Shown: positions 16,859 through 26,234 of the stretch, piece after piece
How positions within the stretch are numbered: position 1 is the first letter of the stretch
Layout: each line of letters starts with the position of its first letter
From: Candidatus Promineofilum glycogenicum
Lineage (GTDB): Bacteria > Chloroflexota > Anaerolineae > Promineifilales > Promineifilaceae
Assembly: GCA_016707605.1 (NCBI GenBank)
Contig: JADJHJ010000001.1
Span: 868,001-932,000, forward strand
Reading direction: 5' to 3'
Length of the DNA stretch: 64,000 bases
The notes under the pieces: model-generated
Databases searched by the model: none
Seen by the model: the letters and a program-made list of their open reading frames with translations, nothing else
What the model was told of the DNA's origin: nothing
Position numbers and translations under genes: made by a program

Positions 16859-18214
16859 GTAGTCGCCGAGGATGGCCCGGGCGCGGCCGATGTCGCCGAT
16901 CATCGGGTCGAGCAGCAGGCATTGCAGCGCCAGATCGCGGTCGCCGCTGACGGCCGCATCGACGACAAGCTCCACCAGCGCCGCCTCGCGGCGGCATAGC
17001 TCGGCCACCGGCTCCGGCAGCGGGCCGAGCTGCACCGGCCGGATGCCCACCGGGCCAACGACGGCCGGCACCTCGACCACTGTCGCCGCCGGCAGATTGG
17101 CGATGGCCCCGCCGTTGGGCACGTTGACCGTCTCATCCAGATAGGCCCGGCCGCCTAGCGCGGCGACTAGCTCTGTCGCCCCTTCGCTGGGCGCGTCGCG
17201 CAGGCCGTCCACCGGCACGCGGCCATCGGCCATCATCTGCATCATCTGGCTCAGCACGTCGCGCACCCCCTCGTTGCCGCGCCAGTCGTAGAGCGGCAGC
17301 CGGTAGGTCTCCCACGACCGGGCGACCGGATCGTGCAGCCAGGGCAGGTACTCGGCCAGGTGGGTGTCGCCGGCGATGGGCAGCAGGCCGAAGGCGCGAA
17401 AGAGGTCCAGCGACAGCGGCTCCAGCGCCGGCGGGGCGGCATCCACGGCGGCGCGCAGGGCGGGGTAGAGGTCTTCGCCGGTGATGCGGTCGCGGATGTC
17501 GAGCAGCCAGATGAAGTGGTTGAGGCCGGCCGAGGTGATGGCGAAGCGCTCGCGCCCGGCGGCGGCCAGAGTGTGGACGACGCCGACGTTGCCGGGGTCG
17601 GAGTGGAGGGTCACGTCGGCCGGCACCTCAATGCCGTACTCGCGCCGCAGCAGGGCCGCCACCAGCCCGTAGCCGACGTTGATCTGGTGGCACTTGCCCA
17701 CCGTCTGGATGGACGTGTACTTGGTGATGGCTCGGACGAGGCGCGGCAGGGGGTTGCTGAACAGGATGAGCCACGCCGCCGGGCACAGCTCCTCCATGTC
17801 GCGGGCGATGGCCAGATGGGCCGGGACCTGGCGGCAGGTGTGCATGAAGCCGCCCGGGCCGCCGTTCTCGCCATAGGGCTGGCGCAGGCCGTGGCGCAGC
17901 GGCACTTCCCAGTCGAGTTGCCACAGCGCCTCGCGCGGGGCGACCTCGATGGAGACGATGACGTGGGTCGCGCCGCGCAGGGCCTCTCGCCGCTCGGTGG
18001 TGGCGGCGATGGTCATCTGTGCGCCCCAGGCTGTGTTCATGCGCTCGGCCACGCGGGCGGCATTTTCGGCGCTGCGCGGGTTGATGTCGACCAGGGTCAG
18101 CCGGCTGCCGCGCAGGCTCTCATTGCGGAGGAGCGTGGCCAGCGTCGTCGGGCCGAAGCTGGCGCTGCCGGCGCCGATAATCACGATATTGCATGTGCTC
18201 ATGCGGGTGCTCAT
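16817..18214 (-). CDS. Glycoside hydrolase family 4 (NAD- and metal-dependent alpha-glycosidase)
   Basis: The protein has 465 residues. The N-terminal Rossmann motif 'IVIIGAGSASFG' (10-21) binds NAD. 'LILFSNPLPRL' and 'VGKCHQINVG' are the GH4 asparagine and metal-ligand (Cys-His) motifs. GH4 enzymes cleave glycosides by an oxidation-elimination route. The CHQ..G form is shared by alpha-galactosidase (MelA) and alpha-glucuronidase/alpha-glucosidase branches, so the exact sugar is open. ATG 18214 is preceded by AAAAGGA; a second ATG at 18202 is possible. No sugar transporter or phosphotransferase gene is adjacent. Confidence 0.85.
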   Translation of the reverse strand: MSTRMSTCNIVIIGAGSASFGPTTLATLLRNESLRGSRLTLVDINPRSAENAARVAERMNTAWGAQMTIAATTERREALRGATHVIVSIEVAPREALWQLDWEVPLRHGLRQPYGENGGPGGFMHTCRQVPAHLAIARDMEELCPAAWLILFSNPLPRLVRAITKYTSIQTVGKCHQINVGYGLVAALLRREYGIEVPADVTLHSDPGNVGVVHTLAAAGRERFAITSAGLNHFIWLLDIRDRITGEDLYPALRAAVDAAPPALEPLSLDLFRAFGLLPIAGDTHLAEYLPWLHDPVARSWETYRLPLYDWRGNEGVRDVLSQMMQMMADGRVPVDGLRDAPSEGATELVAALGGRAYLDETVNVPNGGAIANLPAATVVEVPAVVGPVGIRPVQLGPLPEPVAELCRREAALVELVVDAAVSGDRDLALQCLLLDPMIGDIGRARAILGDYLTTFADYLPQFRQ

Positions 18215-18254
18215 GGGTGTCCTTTTAATTTCATTTACGAAACGGCTCGCGCCA

Positions 18255-18260
18255 ATTATA
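18255..18260 (-). promoter_or_regulatory. -10 box for the GH4 gene
   Basis: TATAAT on the minus strand, 41 bases upstream of the GH4 start. The -35 element is weak (TTAAGC with an 18-bp spacer). Confidence 0.5.
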
Positions 18261-18322
18261 CTTAGGCTGCCAAGAGTTGCTTAACACGATCACGACCAAT
18301 CCACCTTTCACTGGAGGCTGTC

Positions 18323-20227
18323 ATGTCCGCGGAGAAGAAGATGGTCGGGGAAGTCTACTACCCCGCGCCGGAAGTCGTCGCCCACGCCCACATTCCCGAC
18401 TACGACAAGGTTTGCGCCGAAGCGGCGGCCGATCTGCCCGGTTTCTGGGGCCGCATCGCCGCCGAGAACTTCGAGTGGTATTCACCCTGGGCAAAGGTGC
18501 TGGACGATAGCAACGCGCCCTTCTACAAGTGGTTCGATGGCGCGCGGGTCAATATCGTCCACAACGCCCTCGACCGCCACCTGCGCACGGCGACGCGCAA
18601 CAAGGCCGCGCTGCTCTTCGAAGGGGAGCCGGGCGACACCCGCACCTACACCTATCAGCAACTCAGCTATGAGGTGTCGAAGTTCGCCGGCGTGTTGAAG
18701 TCGCAGGGCGTCGGCCGCGGCGACCGGGTGACGATCTACATGGGGCGCATCCCGGAGCTGATGATCGCCATGCTGGCCTGCGCCAAGATCGGGGCCATCC
18801 ACTCCGTCGTCTACGGCGGCTTCTCGGTCGAGGCGCTCTACGACCGCATTCTGGACAGTAACTCCAAGGTGCTGGTCACCTGCGATGGAGCCTGGCTGCG
18901 GGGCGAGATCGTCGAACTGAAGAAGATCGTCAACGAGGCGCTGCAAAAGAACCACCCGGTGCAGAGCGTCATCGTCGTCAAGCGCACCGGGCAGGCGGTC
19001 GAGATGGTTGCCGACCGCGACCACTGGTACCACGACCTGATGGCCCTGCCCGTGGCCGACCCCAAGACGCCGACGGAGCACATGGAGGCCGAGTCGCCGC
19101 TGTTCATGCTCTATACGTCGGGCACGACGGGGCGGCCGAAGGCCATCCTCCACACCCACGGCGGCTACATGGTCGGCACGGCGACGACGCTGAAGTGGGT
19201 CTTCGACATCAAGCCCCACGACGTCTACTGGTGCGCCGCCGATCCGGGCTGGATCACCGGCCACAGCTACATCGTCTACGCGCCGCTGGTGCTGGGGGCG
19301 ACGAGCTTCATGTATGAAGGCGCGCCGACCCACCCCAACCCCGACCGCTGGTGGGCGATGGTGGACAAGTATCGCGTGAGCATCCTCTACACCGCCCCCA
19401 CGGCCATCCGCGGGCTGATGCGCTTCGGCGAGAGCTGGCCGGGCCTGCACGATCTGTCCAGCCTGCGGCTGCTCGGTTCGGTGGGCGAGCCGATCAACCC
19501 CGAGGCGTGGCGCTGGTACTACCGCGTCATCGGCCAGGAGCGCTGCCCGGTCATGGATACGTGGTGGCAGACGGAGACGGGCATGTTCATGATCACCCCC
19601 CTGCCCAGTGTGCCGCTGAAGCCGGGGTCGGGCACGCGCGCCTTCCCCGGCGTCGAAGTGGACGTGGTCAACGAAGAGGGCCACTCCGTGCCGGCCAACG
19701 AAGAGGGGTATCTGGTTATCAAGAACCCCTGGCCGGCGATGCTGCGCACCATCTACGGCGACCCCGACCGCTACGTGCAGCAGTACTGGAGCCGCTACGA
19801 GGAGCAGGGCTGGTATCTACCGGGCGACAGCGCCCGCAAGGACGAGGACGGCTACATCTGGATCATCGGCCGCATCGACGACGTGATCAAGGTGTCCGGC
19901 TACCGGCTGGGCACGGCCGAGATCGAGAGCGCCCTGGTCAGCCACCCGGCGGTGGCCGAGGCGGCGGTCATCGGTGTGCCCGACCAGTTGCGCGGCAACA
20001 TCATCAAGGCCTACTGCATCCTGCGCCAGGGCGAGACACCCAGCGCGGCCCTGTCGCGGGCGCTGATCGACCACGTCGGCCACGAGATGGGGCCGATCGC
20101 CAAGCCCTCGACAGTCGAGTTCGTCGATCAACTGCCCAAGACACGGTCGGGCAAGATCATGCGCCGCGTGCTGAAGGCGCGCGCCCTGGGACAGTCCGAG
20201 GGCGATACGTCCACACTGGAGAAGTGA
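18323..20227 (+). CDS. acsA: Acetyl-coenzyme A synthetase (AMP-forming)
   Basis: The protein has 634 residues, the usual length for Acs. Motifs are the adenylation loop 'YTSGTTGRPKA' near 263, 'WWQTETG' near 413, and the C-terminal acetylation-regulated lysine in 'KTRSGKIMRR' (Lys near 611). The early 'YKWFDGARVN' and 'GGFSVEALYDRI' are Acs-specific and separate it from longer-chain acyl-CoA ligases. It makes acetyl-CoA from acetate, ATP and CoA. Start ATG 18323 has CTGGAGG upstream. The next gene starts 2 bases after its stop, so the two form an operon. It feeds the same acetyl-CoA pool as the beta-oxidation genes at 29-35 kb. Confidence 0.95.
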   Translation: MSAEKKMVGEVYYPAPEVVAHAHIPDYDKVCAEAAADLPGFWGRIAAENFEWYSPWAKVLDDSNAPFYKWFDGARVNIVHNALDRHLRTATRNKAALLFEGEPGDTRTYTYQQLSYEVSKFAGVLKSQGVGRGDRVTIYMGRIPELMIAMLACAKIGAIHSVVYGGFSVEALYDRILDSNSKVLVTCDGAWLRGEIVELKKIVNEALQKNHPVQSVIVVKRTGQAVEMVADRDHWYHDLMALPVADPKTPTEHMEAESPLFMLYTSGTTGRPKAILHTHGGYMVGTATTLKWVFDIKPHDVYWCAADPGWITGHSYIVYAPLVLGATSFMYEGAPTHPNPDRWWAMVDKYRVSILYTAPTAIRGLMRFGESWPGLHDLSSLRLLGSVGEPINPEAWRWYYRVIGQERCPVMDTWWQTETGMFMITPLPSVPLKPGSGTRAFPGVEVDVVNEEGHSVPANEEGYLVIKNPWPAMLRTIYGDPDRYVQQYWSRYEEQGWYLPGDSARKDEDGYIWIIGRIDDVIKVSGYRLGTAEIESALVSHPAVAEAAVIGVPDQLRGNIIKAYCILRQGETPSAALSRALIDHVGHEMGPIAKPSTVEFVDQLPKTRSGKIMRRVLKARALGQSEGDTSTLEK

Positions 20228-20229
20228 GA

Positions 20230-22149
20230 ATGAGCCAGGTGCGAATCGAGTCTCTGTTGTCGGCACGGCTGTTCCAAGCGCCGCAGATCGCCGGCGACCG
20301 GCTGTTCTTTGTCAGCAATCTGAGCGGCCGGCTCAGCCTATATGCTATGAATTGTGGCGGCAGCGTACCCGAACCGCTGCTGCCGCCCCATCTGGCGTTG
20401 CAGAACCCCCATCACGTCGTCCGTCTCTTTCAGGTCTACCCGGAGCTAGGCCAAATCCTGCTGATGCTGGATAGCGACGGCGACGAGAACTACCAGCCGA
20501 TGCTTCTGCCTCTCGAAGGGGGCTACCCGGAGCCGGCTTTCGGCGACGCGCTGGCCGGCTATCGCGTGCAGTTGGCCGACTACGACGCCGAGCGCAACGT
20601 GGCCTACTTCTTCGCCGAGTCGCGCAGTGAGCCGCTGAACGTCACCTTTCGCGCCAATCTGGCCACGCGGGAACTGACGCCGCTATACCGGGGCATGTAT
20701 GGCGCGTTCGTGGGCGGGGCCAACGACGACCACACCCGGGTGGCTCTCATCGAAGGTTACACCAGCGGCGACAACGTCCTCTATCTATGGGAGCAGTCGA
20801 CCGGCCAGGCGCGCCTACTGAACGGCCGCCCGCTGGCCGACCGCGAGCCGGGCGAAGAGGTGTCCCTGACGAGCTTTGGCACAACGGCGTTCACGCCATC
20901 GGGCCGCGGCCTGCTGCTGACGACCAGCCTCTTTGAGGACACCTATGGGCTGGGCTACATTGCTCTGGCCGACCCAGAGACGGTGGCCCGCGTCGAAGTG
21001 AGTGGTCTTGCTCACCAGGGCGTAGGCGAGATGGAGTTGCTCAAGCGCCTGCGCGACAATCGCTACGCCGTGCAGTACAACATCGACGGCTGCACCTGGC
21101 TCTACGAGGGCGAGTTTGACGAGAACGCGCTGGCAATGAAGCTGGCGACGGTCATCTGCGGTCAGCCGCCGTTGGCCGGCGGCGTCATGGACAGCTTCAC
21201 TTACGACAAGGCGGGTGATCGCTTCGCCCTGAGCTTCTCCACAGCCACATCGCCGACACAGATCTACACTGTCGCCGGGCCGGCGCGCAGCGACGTGCAG
21301 CGGCACACCAACGAGCGCGTCCTCGGCCTGTCGCCCGACCTGCTCGCGCCGGGCGAGGATGCCTCGTTCACGTCCCACGACGGGTTGCGCGTCTCGGCCC
21401 GGCTCTATCTGCCGTCACCGGCGCTTGACTATCAGGGGCCACGGCCGGTGGTCTTCTACGTCCACGGTGGGCCGCAGGGGCAGGAACGGCCGGACTTCTC
21501 GTGGTTCTCCATGCCGCTCATTCAATTCCTGACCCTCAACGGCTTTGCCGTCTTCGTGCCCAACGCCCGCGGCAGCACCGGCTACGGTCTGAGCTACATG
21601 AAGCACGTCGACCACGACTGGGGCGGGCAAGACCGGCTCGATCACGTCCACGCCATGCACCTGCTGTCCCAGGACGAGCGGGTAGACACCAGCCGGGCGG
21701 CGGTCATCGGCCGCTCCTACGGCGGCTACATGACCCTGACCCTGGCCGCCCGCCACCCGGAGCTATGGGCGGCGGCGGTGGATATGTTCGGCCCCTATGA
21801 CCTGCTGACCTTCATGGATCGCCTGCCGGAGACGTGGAAGCCCTACTTCGCCATCGCCATTGGCGATCCGGTCAAGGATCGCGACTTCCTGATCGAACGC
21901 TCGCCGCGGCACCACATCGAGGCGATCCGTTGCCCGCTGCTGGTCATTCAGGGGCAGAACGACCCGCGGGTCATCGAGCGCGAATCGCGCGACGTGGTCG
22001 AGCGCCTGCGCGGTCTGGGCAAGGACGTGGAGTATGTGGTGTTCCCCGACGAGGGGCACGATGTGCTCAAGTATGAGAATCGCGTCACCTGTTATAACAC
22101 CATCACCGACTTCTTCCGCAAGCACCTTTCCGGGAAGGATGAAGGATGA
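20230..22149 (+). CDS. Prolyl oligopeptidase family (S9) serine peptidase
   Basis: The protein has 639 residues. The N-terminal ~370 residues form the beta-propeller part with repeated 'Y.W....G' blades. The C-terminal alpha/beta-hydrolase domain has the catalytic triad Ser about 496 in 'GRSYGGYM', Asp about 578 in 'GQNDPRV', and His about 610 in 'DEGHDV'. This arrangement is typical of S9C acylaminoacyl-peptidases or S9 dipeptidyl peptidases. No signal peptide is seen, so it acts in the cytoplasm. ATG 20230 lies 2 bases after the acsA stop; a much longer in-frame extension upstream is only a shadow of acsA. Confidence 0.9.
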   Translation: MSQVRIESLLSARLFQAPQIAGDRLFFVSNLSGRLSLYAMNCGGSVPEPLLPPHLALQNPHHVVRLFQVYPELGQILLMLDSDGDENYQPMLLPLEGGYPEPAFGDALAGYRVQLADYDAERNVAYFFAESRSEPLNVTFRANLATRELTPLYRGMYGAFVGGANDDHTRVALIEGYTSGDNVLYLWEQSTGQARLLNGRPLADREPGEEVSLTSFGTTAFTPSGRGLLLTTSLFEDTYGLGYIALADPETVARVEVSGLAHQGVGEMELLKRLRDNRYAVQYNIDGCTWLYEGEFDENALAMKLATVICGQPPLAGGVMDSFTYDKAGDRFALSFSTATSPTQIYTVAGPARSDVQRHTNERVLGLSPDLLAPGEDASFTSHDGLRVSARLYLPSPALDYQGPRPVVFYVHGGPQGQERPDFSWFSMPLIQFLTLNGFAVFVPNARGSTGYGLSYMKHVDHDWGGQDRLDHVHAMHLLSQDERVDTSRAAVIGRSYGGYMTLTLAARHPELWAAAVDMFGPYDLLTFMDRLPETWKPYFAIAIGDPVKDRDFLIERSPRHHIEAIRCPLLVIQGQNDPRVIERESRDVVERLRGLGKDVEYVVFPDEGHDVLKYENRVTCYNTITDFFRKHLSGKDEG

Positions 22150-22160
22150 GGGATGAAGGC

Positions 22161-22234
22161 TGACCTGACCTACTGACCTACTGACCTACTGACCTACTGA
22201 TTACTGGCTACTGGCCACTGGCCACTGGACACTG
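22161..22234. repeat. TGACCTACTGACCTACTG short-period repeat
   Basis: Four to five tandem GACCTACT units are followed by CTACTGGCCACTGGCCACTGG. It fills the whole gap between the S9 peptidase gene and the next gene, right up to the latter's start. A GGATGAAGGATGAGGGATGAAGG-like stretch precedes it. Confidence 0.85.
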
Positions 22235-22239
22235 AAAAC

Positions 22240-23172
22240 TTGGACGCCCTGCTCAAAATCTACGAGGTCGGCCCGCGCGACGGCTTGCAGAACGAAGCCG
22301 TCGCGCTTTCGGCGGCGCAGAAGGGGCGGCTCATCGGCGGGCTGGTCGAAGCGGGGCTGCGCCACATCGAGGTGACTAGCTTTGTCCATCCGGCGGCCGT
22401 GCCGCAGTTGGCCGACGCCGACGAGGTGATGGCCGAAGCGGTGGCGCTCTACGGGGCGACGGGCATCGAGTTGACCGGCCTGGTCTTCAACGACCGCGGC
22501 TACGAGCGGGCCGTGGCCAACGGCTGCCGGTCGCTGGCCTTCGGCGCGGCGGTCAGCGAGACGTTCAGTCTGCGCAACACCCATAACACGCCCCGGCAGG
22601 CACTGAACACGGCCCGCAGCCTCGTGGCCCGCGCCCAGGCCGAAGGGCTGCGCACGCGCTTCTACCTGATGACCGCCTGGATCTGCCCGTTCGAGGGGCC
22701 GGTCTCGCCGCACAAGACGCTGGCGCTGGTGCAGGAGATCGCCGACTGGGGCGTGGACGAGATCGCCGTGGCCGACACCATCGGCCACGCCGACCCGCTG
22801 TCGGTCGGCCGGCTCATCGACCTGATCGCCCGCCGCATCGACATCAGCCGGCTGGCGGCCCACCTGCACGACACGCAGGCGCTGGGGCTGGCCAACGCCA
22901 CGGCGGCGCTGCAGGCGGGCATCCGCACCTTCGACAGCAGCGTCGGCGGGCTGGGCGGCTGCCCGTTTGCGCCGGGCGCGGCCGGCAACCTGTCGACCGA
23001 GGACGTGGTCTTCATGGCCCACAAGGTCGGGCTGGGCACGGGCGTGGACTTCCGGCGGCTGTGGGACGTGGTCTATGCCCTGGAGCGCGACATCGGCCGG
23101 CCCATCGGCGGGCGCATCCGGCAGTGGTGGGAAAGCAGCCAGGACCAGGAGCCGACGATTGGCTTCGGCTAA
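22240..23172 (+). CDS. Hydroxymethylglutaryl-CoA lyase-like protein
   Basis: A protein of 310 residues with a DRE-TIM metallolyase N-terminus 'EVGPRDGLQNE' and 'IEVTSFVHPAAVPQ'. The C-terminal catalytic Cys loop 'GGLGGCPFAPGAAGN' is the HMG-CoA lyase signature. It cleaves HMG-CoA to acetoacetate and acetyl-CoA, the last step of leucine breakdown, and would suit the acyl-CoA genes downstream. The start is given as TTG 22240 because homology begins at once with 'LLKIYEVGPRDG'. No Shine-Dalgarno motif is present, since a repeat directly abuts the gene. Translation may depend on coupling or on an upstream start displaced by the repeat. Confidence 0.85.
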   Translation: MDALLKIYEVGPRDGLQNEAVALSAAQKGRLIGGLVEAGLRHIEVTSFVHPAAVPQLADADEVMAEAVALYGATGIELTGLVFNDRGYERAVANGCRSLAFGAAVSETFSLRNTHNTPRQALNTARSLVARAQAEGLRTRFYLMTAWICPFEGPVSPHKTLALVQEIADWGVDEIAVADTIGHADPLSVGRLIDLIARRIDISRLAAHLHDTQALGLANATAALQAGIRTFDSSVGGLGGCPFAPGAAGNLSTEDVVFMAHKVGLGTGVDFRRLWDVVYALERDIGRPIGGRIRQWWESSQDQEPTIGFG

Positions 23173-23179
23173 GAGACGG

Positions 23180-23312
23180 GAACCACAGATTACACGGATT
23201 TCATAGATTCTAAGAGAAGTAATCCAGATTTGGCAGATTGGGCAGATTTTCAGAGAAAGAAAATGTTTGTTATCCTCTTGAAATCGGCCGAATCTGCCCA
23301 ATCTGCGGATCA
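23180..23312. repeat. ACCACAGATTACACGGATT-type and AGATTGGGCAGATT-type palindromic repeat
   Basis: It begins with AACCACAGATTACACGG and continues with a nested inverted pair (GGCAGATTGGGCAGATT against AATCTGCCCAATCTGC). It separates the convergent lyase and aminotransferase genes. It is related to the copy at 34038-34130. Confidence 0.8.
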
Positions 23313-23318
23313 TTCCTC

Positions 23319-24479
23319 TTATAATCTCGCTGCTACCTTGTAGACCGCGATAAAGCGATCCACTTCTTCTGGGACGTTATAGCCGTGGAACGAGAGGCGG
23401 ATATAGGCCACGCCGGCGGCGTCGAGGTGCTTGACGACGATGACCCGCTCCGCGGCGAGCTGCTGGACGACCTGCTCCGTGGCCGCCGCGTCGACCGGCG
23501 AGCGGAAGGTGACGATTGGCCCCAGGGCGTCGCCCGGCGTGATGACCTCCAGGCCGAGGGCGGTGAGTTGCTCGATGGCGTAGCGGCTGAGGGTCATGGT
23601 GTGGGCGTCGATGTGGGCCACACCCAACTCCTCCAGCAGCGCCAGGCTGGGGCCGAGGCCGATCATCCCGGCCACGTTGGGCGTGCCGCTCATGAAGCGC
23701 TCGGCGCCGGGCAGCGGCGTCAGGTCATAGGCCAGCCAGTGCAGCCAGTTGACGGTGGCGTTGGAGTGGATGAGGCGCGGGCGCATCGCCTCGGCCGCGG
23801 CGTCGCGCACGACCATGAAGCCCACGCCGGGCAGACCGAGCAACGACTTCTGGCCGCCGGTGGCCAGCACGTCAATGTTCATGGCCTGCACGTCGAACGG
23901 CATGTGGCCGATGGATTGGATAGCATCGACGACAAACAAGATGCCCCGCTCGCGGCAGAAGTGGCCGATGGCTGCCAAATCGGTACGGTGGCCGGTGAAG
24001 AACTGCACGGCGCTGGCGGCCACGACCCGCGTGCGCGCGTCGGCGTGCTGCTCCACGGCGCGCAGGGTCAGCCCGCCGTTGTCAGCCGGCACGACGCAGC
24101 TCTCCACGCCGTCGCGGGCCAGGCTCAGCCACGGATAGGCGTTGGACGGGAACTCCACGTCGCAGAACAGGACGCGGTCGCCCGGCTGCCAGACGATGGC
24201 CTGGGCCACGGCGTTGAGCGCGGCGCTGGTGCTGGTGATGTGGACGATCTCCGACGGCGCGGCGTTGACCAGGCGGGCCAGCCCCGTCTGCAGGGCTGCC
24301 AGCGCGGGAAAGGCGGTCTTGCCGAAGTAGTCGCTGGGGTCGCCGCTGAGGGCTTCGACAGCGGCCTGGATGGCGCGCTTGGATCGCTGCGGCAGGGGGG
24401 CGATGCCGGCGTGGTTCAGATAAGCGATTTCGCGTGAATGGGGAAACTCGTTTTGACGTAGGGCGTGAATGTCGTACAT
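23319..24479 (-). CDS. Class V aminotransferase (cysteine desulfurase / isopenicillin-N-epimerase-like)
   Basis: A fold-type I PLP enzyme of 386 residues. 'HITSTSAALNAVAQAI' binds the phosphate, 'FVVDAIQSIGHMPFDV' holds the PLP-ring Asp, and Lys 211 in 'GGQKSLLGLPG' forms the aldimine. The lack of a mobile Cys loop and the general pattern fit the NifS-like or epimerase branch rather than SufS. The substrate is unknown. The N-terminus 'FPHSREIAYLNHAGIAPLP' is the usual start for this subfamily. It is monocistronic and convergent with the HMG-CoA lyase gene. Confidence 0.85.
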   Translation of the reverse strand: MYDIHALRQNEFPHSREIAYLNHAGIAPLPQRSKRAIQAAVEALSGDPSDYFGKTAFPALAALQTGLARLVNAAPSEIVHITSTSAALNAVAQAIVWQPGDRVLFCDVEFPSNAYPWLSLARDGVESCVVPADNGGLTLRAVEQHADARTRVVAASAVQFFTGHRTDLAAIGHFCRERGILFVVDAIQSIGHMPFDVQAMNIDVLATGGQKSLLGLPGVGFMVVRDAAAEAMRPRLIHSNATVNWLHWLAYDLTPLPGAERFMSGTPNVAGMIGLGPSLALLEELGVAHIDAHTMTLSRYAIEQLTALGLEVITPGDALGPIVTFRSPVDAAATEQVVQQLAAERVIVVKHLDAAGVAYIRLSFHGYNVPEEVDRFIAVYKVAARL

Positions 24480-24519
24480 AGCGTGTTGATTATAGAGTCA
24501 TTGCCGGAGGAACCAAAGC

Positions 24520-25104
24520 ATGGAACTGACGCCGGAGGTGCTGTTGTCGGCCTACATGCAGGGCATTTTTCCGATGGCCCACGATGACGGCCGCATCCAC
24601 TGGTACTCACCCAACCCACGGGCCGTGCTGCCGCTCGACGGGCTGCACGTGTCGCAATCGCTGCGCCGGGTGATCCACCGCGGCCCGTTCGAGGTGCGCT
24701 TCGACACGGCCTTCGACGCCGTCATCACCGCCTGCGCCGCGCCCGCCCCCGGCCGCGAGCAGACGTGGATCAGCGCCGAAATCCGCAGCGCCTACAACGA
24801 ACTGCACCGCCTGGGCTTTGCCCATAGCGTCGAGTCATGGGTCGGCGAAGAGTTGGTTGGCGGGCTGTATGGCGTCAGCATCCGCGGCTTTTTCGCCGGC
24901 GAGAGCATGTTCAGCCGCCGGCGCGACGCCAGCAAAGTGGCGCTGTACTACCTGGTGCAGCGCTTGCGCTCGCGCGACTTCCGGCTCCTGGACGTGCAAT
25001 TTCTGACGCCGCACCTGATTCGGATGGGCGCTCTAGAACTGCCGCGCCGGCTCTACCTGGGGCAACTGCGGCAGGCGTTGGCCGTGGAGACGAGCTTTGG
25101 TTAG
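24520..25104 (+). CDS. aat: Leucyl/phenylalanyl-tRNA-protein transferase
   Basis: A protein of 194 residues with the family start 'LLSAYMQGIFPMA' and 'IHWYSPNPRAVLPLD', a central 'YNELHRLGFAHSVESW' and 'FFAGESMFSRRRDASKVAL'. It attaches Leu or Phe to N-terminal Arg/Lys of proteins, marking them for ClpSAP in the N-end rule pathway. The catalytic Glu sits in 'GESMFS'. ATG 24520 has CCGGAGGAACC upstream. Confidence 0.95.
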   Translation: MELTPEVLLSAYMQGIFPMAHDDGRIHWYSPNPRAVLPLDGLHVSQSLRRVIHRGPFEVRFDTAFDAVITACAAPAPGREQTWISAEIRSAYNELHRLGFAHSVESWVGEELVGGLYGVSIRGFFAGESMFSRRRDASKVALYYLVQRLRSRDFRLLDVQFLTPHLIRMGALELPRRLYLGQLRQALAVETSFG

Positions 25105-25114
25105 GCGGCAGGGG

Positions 25115-25142
25115 TTGATTCTGTCGCGCGGCCGTAGATAAT
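25115..25142 (+). promoter_or_regulatory. Probable promoter of prs
   Basis: -35 TTGATT (25115-25120), 16-bp spacer, -10 GATAAT (25137-25142). It lies about 70 bases before the prs start. Confidence 0.5.
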
Positions 25143-25210
25143 AGGGGCATGTCCCATCGCCCGGCTGTGGCGTCGACCGGTCGGGCCACATTGTATTGGA
25201 GGGAGCATTG

Positions 25211-26203
25211 ATGAGCCTCAAAGCCCTACCCCTGACCCAAAGCGACGTGCGTCTGTTCAGCGGACGCTCGAACCCGGCCCTGGCCGCTTCTATCGCCGGT
25301 TGCCTGGGCATCCGCATGGAAGAAGCGCACTTTTCCCGCTTTAGCAATGACAACCTGTTCGTCCAGTTGGGGTCAAGCGTGCGCGGCCGAGCCGTCTTTC
25401 TGGTGCAATCGTTCGTGCCGCCGGTCAGCGATCACCTGATGGAACTGCTGATGATGATCGACATCGCCAAAGGGGCCGCGGCGCGCGAGATTCACGCCAT
25501 CATCCCCTACTTCTCCTACGCCCGCTCGGACAAAAAGGACGCGCCGCGCATCTCCATCACCGCCCGGCTGGTGGCCGACCTACTGCGCACCGCCGGGGCC
25601 AGCCACGTCATGACCATGACCCTGCACTCGCCCCAGGTGCATGGCTTCTTTGGCGTGCCCACCGACCCGTTGACCGCCCGCGGCCTGTTCGCCGACTACT
25701 TCCGGCCGCGCCAGTTCAGCCCAGATGATACCGTCGTCGTCGCGCCGGACGTGGGCAGCGCCAAGTCGGCGGCTCGCTTTGCCGACATGCTGGGCCTGGG
25801 CGCGGCCACGGCCAACAAGACGCGCCTGTCCGACGACAAGGTGCAGATCGGCGGACTGATCGGCCGCCAGGTCAGTGGCTTTCGGCGGGCGCTCATCCAC
25901 GACGATGAGATCGCCACCGGCGGGACGATTGAGGAGTTGACACGCCTGCTGCTGGACTACGGGCTGGAAGAGATATACGTCATCTGTACCCACGGCCTTT
26001 TCCTGCGCGGCGCGCTGGAGCGGCTGGCGGCCGTGCCGCAGATCTGCGAGATCGTCACCACCGACACCGTGCCCCAGCAACAGCACGAGAAATTGGTCGT
26101 TCTGTCCACCGGATCCGTGTTCGCCGGGGCGATTCGCCAGAACTACTACCGCCAGTCGATCGGCGATCTCTTCGACTTTGGCGACGACGACCTGGACGAA
26201 TAG
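25211..26203 (+). CDS. prs: Ribose-phosphate pyrophosphokinase
   Basis: A protein of 330 residues, normal for class I PRPP synthase. 'SYARSDKKDAPRISITA' is the flexible-loop and ATP region, 'HSPQVHGFF' carries the catalytic His, 'VVVAPDVGSAKSA' is the ribose-5-phosphate part, and 'HDDEIATGGTI' is the PRPP loop. It makes PRPP from ribose-5-phosphate and ATP for nucleotide, His and Trp synthesis. ATG 25211 with GGAGGGAG upstream is preferred over the in-frame TTG at 25196. A shared terminator hairpin lies just after the stop. Confidence 0.95.
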   Translation: MSLKALPLTQSDVRLFSGRSNPALAASIAGCLGIRMEEAHFSRFSNDNLFVQLGSSVRGRAVFLVQSFVPPVSDHLMELLMMIDIAKGAAAREIHAIIPYFSYARSDKKDAPRISITARLVADLLRTAGASHVMTMTLHSPQVHGFFGVPTDPLTARGLFADYFRPRQFSPDDTVVVAPDVGSAKSAARFADMLGLGAATANKTRLSDDKVQIGGLIGRQVSGFRRALIHDDEIATGGTIEELTRLLLDYGLEEIYVICTHGLFLRGALERLAAVPQICEIVTTDTVPQQQHEKLVVLSTGSVFAGAIRQNYYRQSIGDLFDFGDDDLDE

Positions 26204-26206
26204 CCT

Positions 26207-26234
26207 GTAACGCGATTCGGGAGAATCGCGTTAC
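26207..26234. terminator. Bidirectional terminator hairpin between prs and the M23 gene
   Basis: A perfect 12-bp inverted repeat GTAACGCGATTC with a 4-base loop (GGGA). The stop codon of the convergent M23 gene lies inside its right arm. No long T run follows on either side. Confidence 0.6.
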
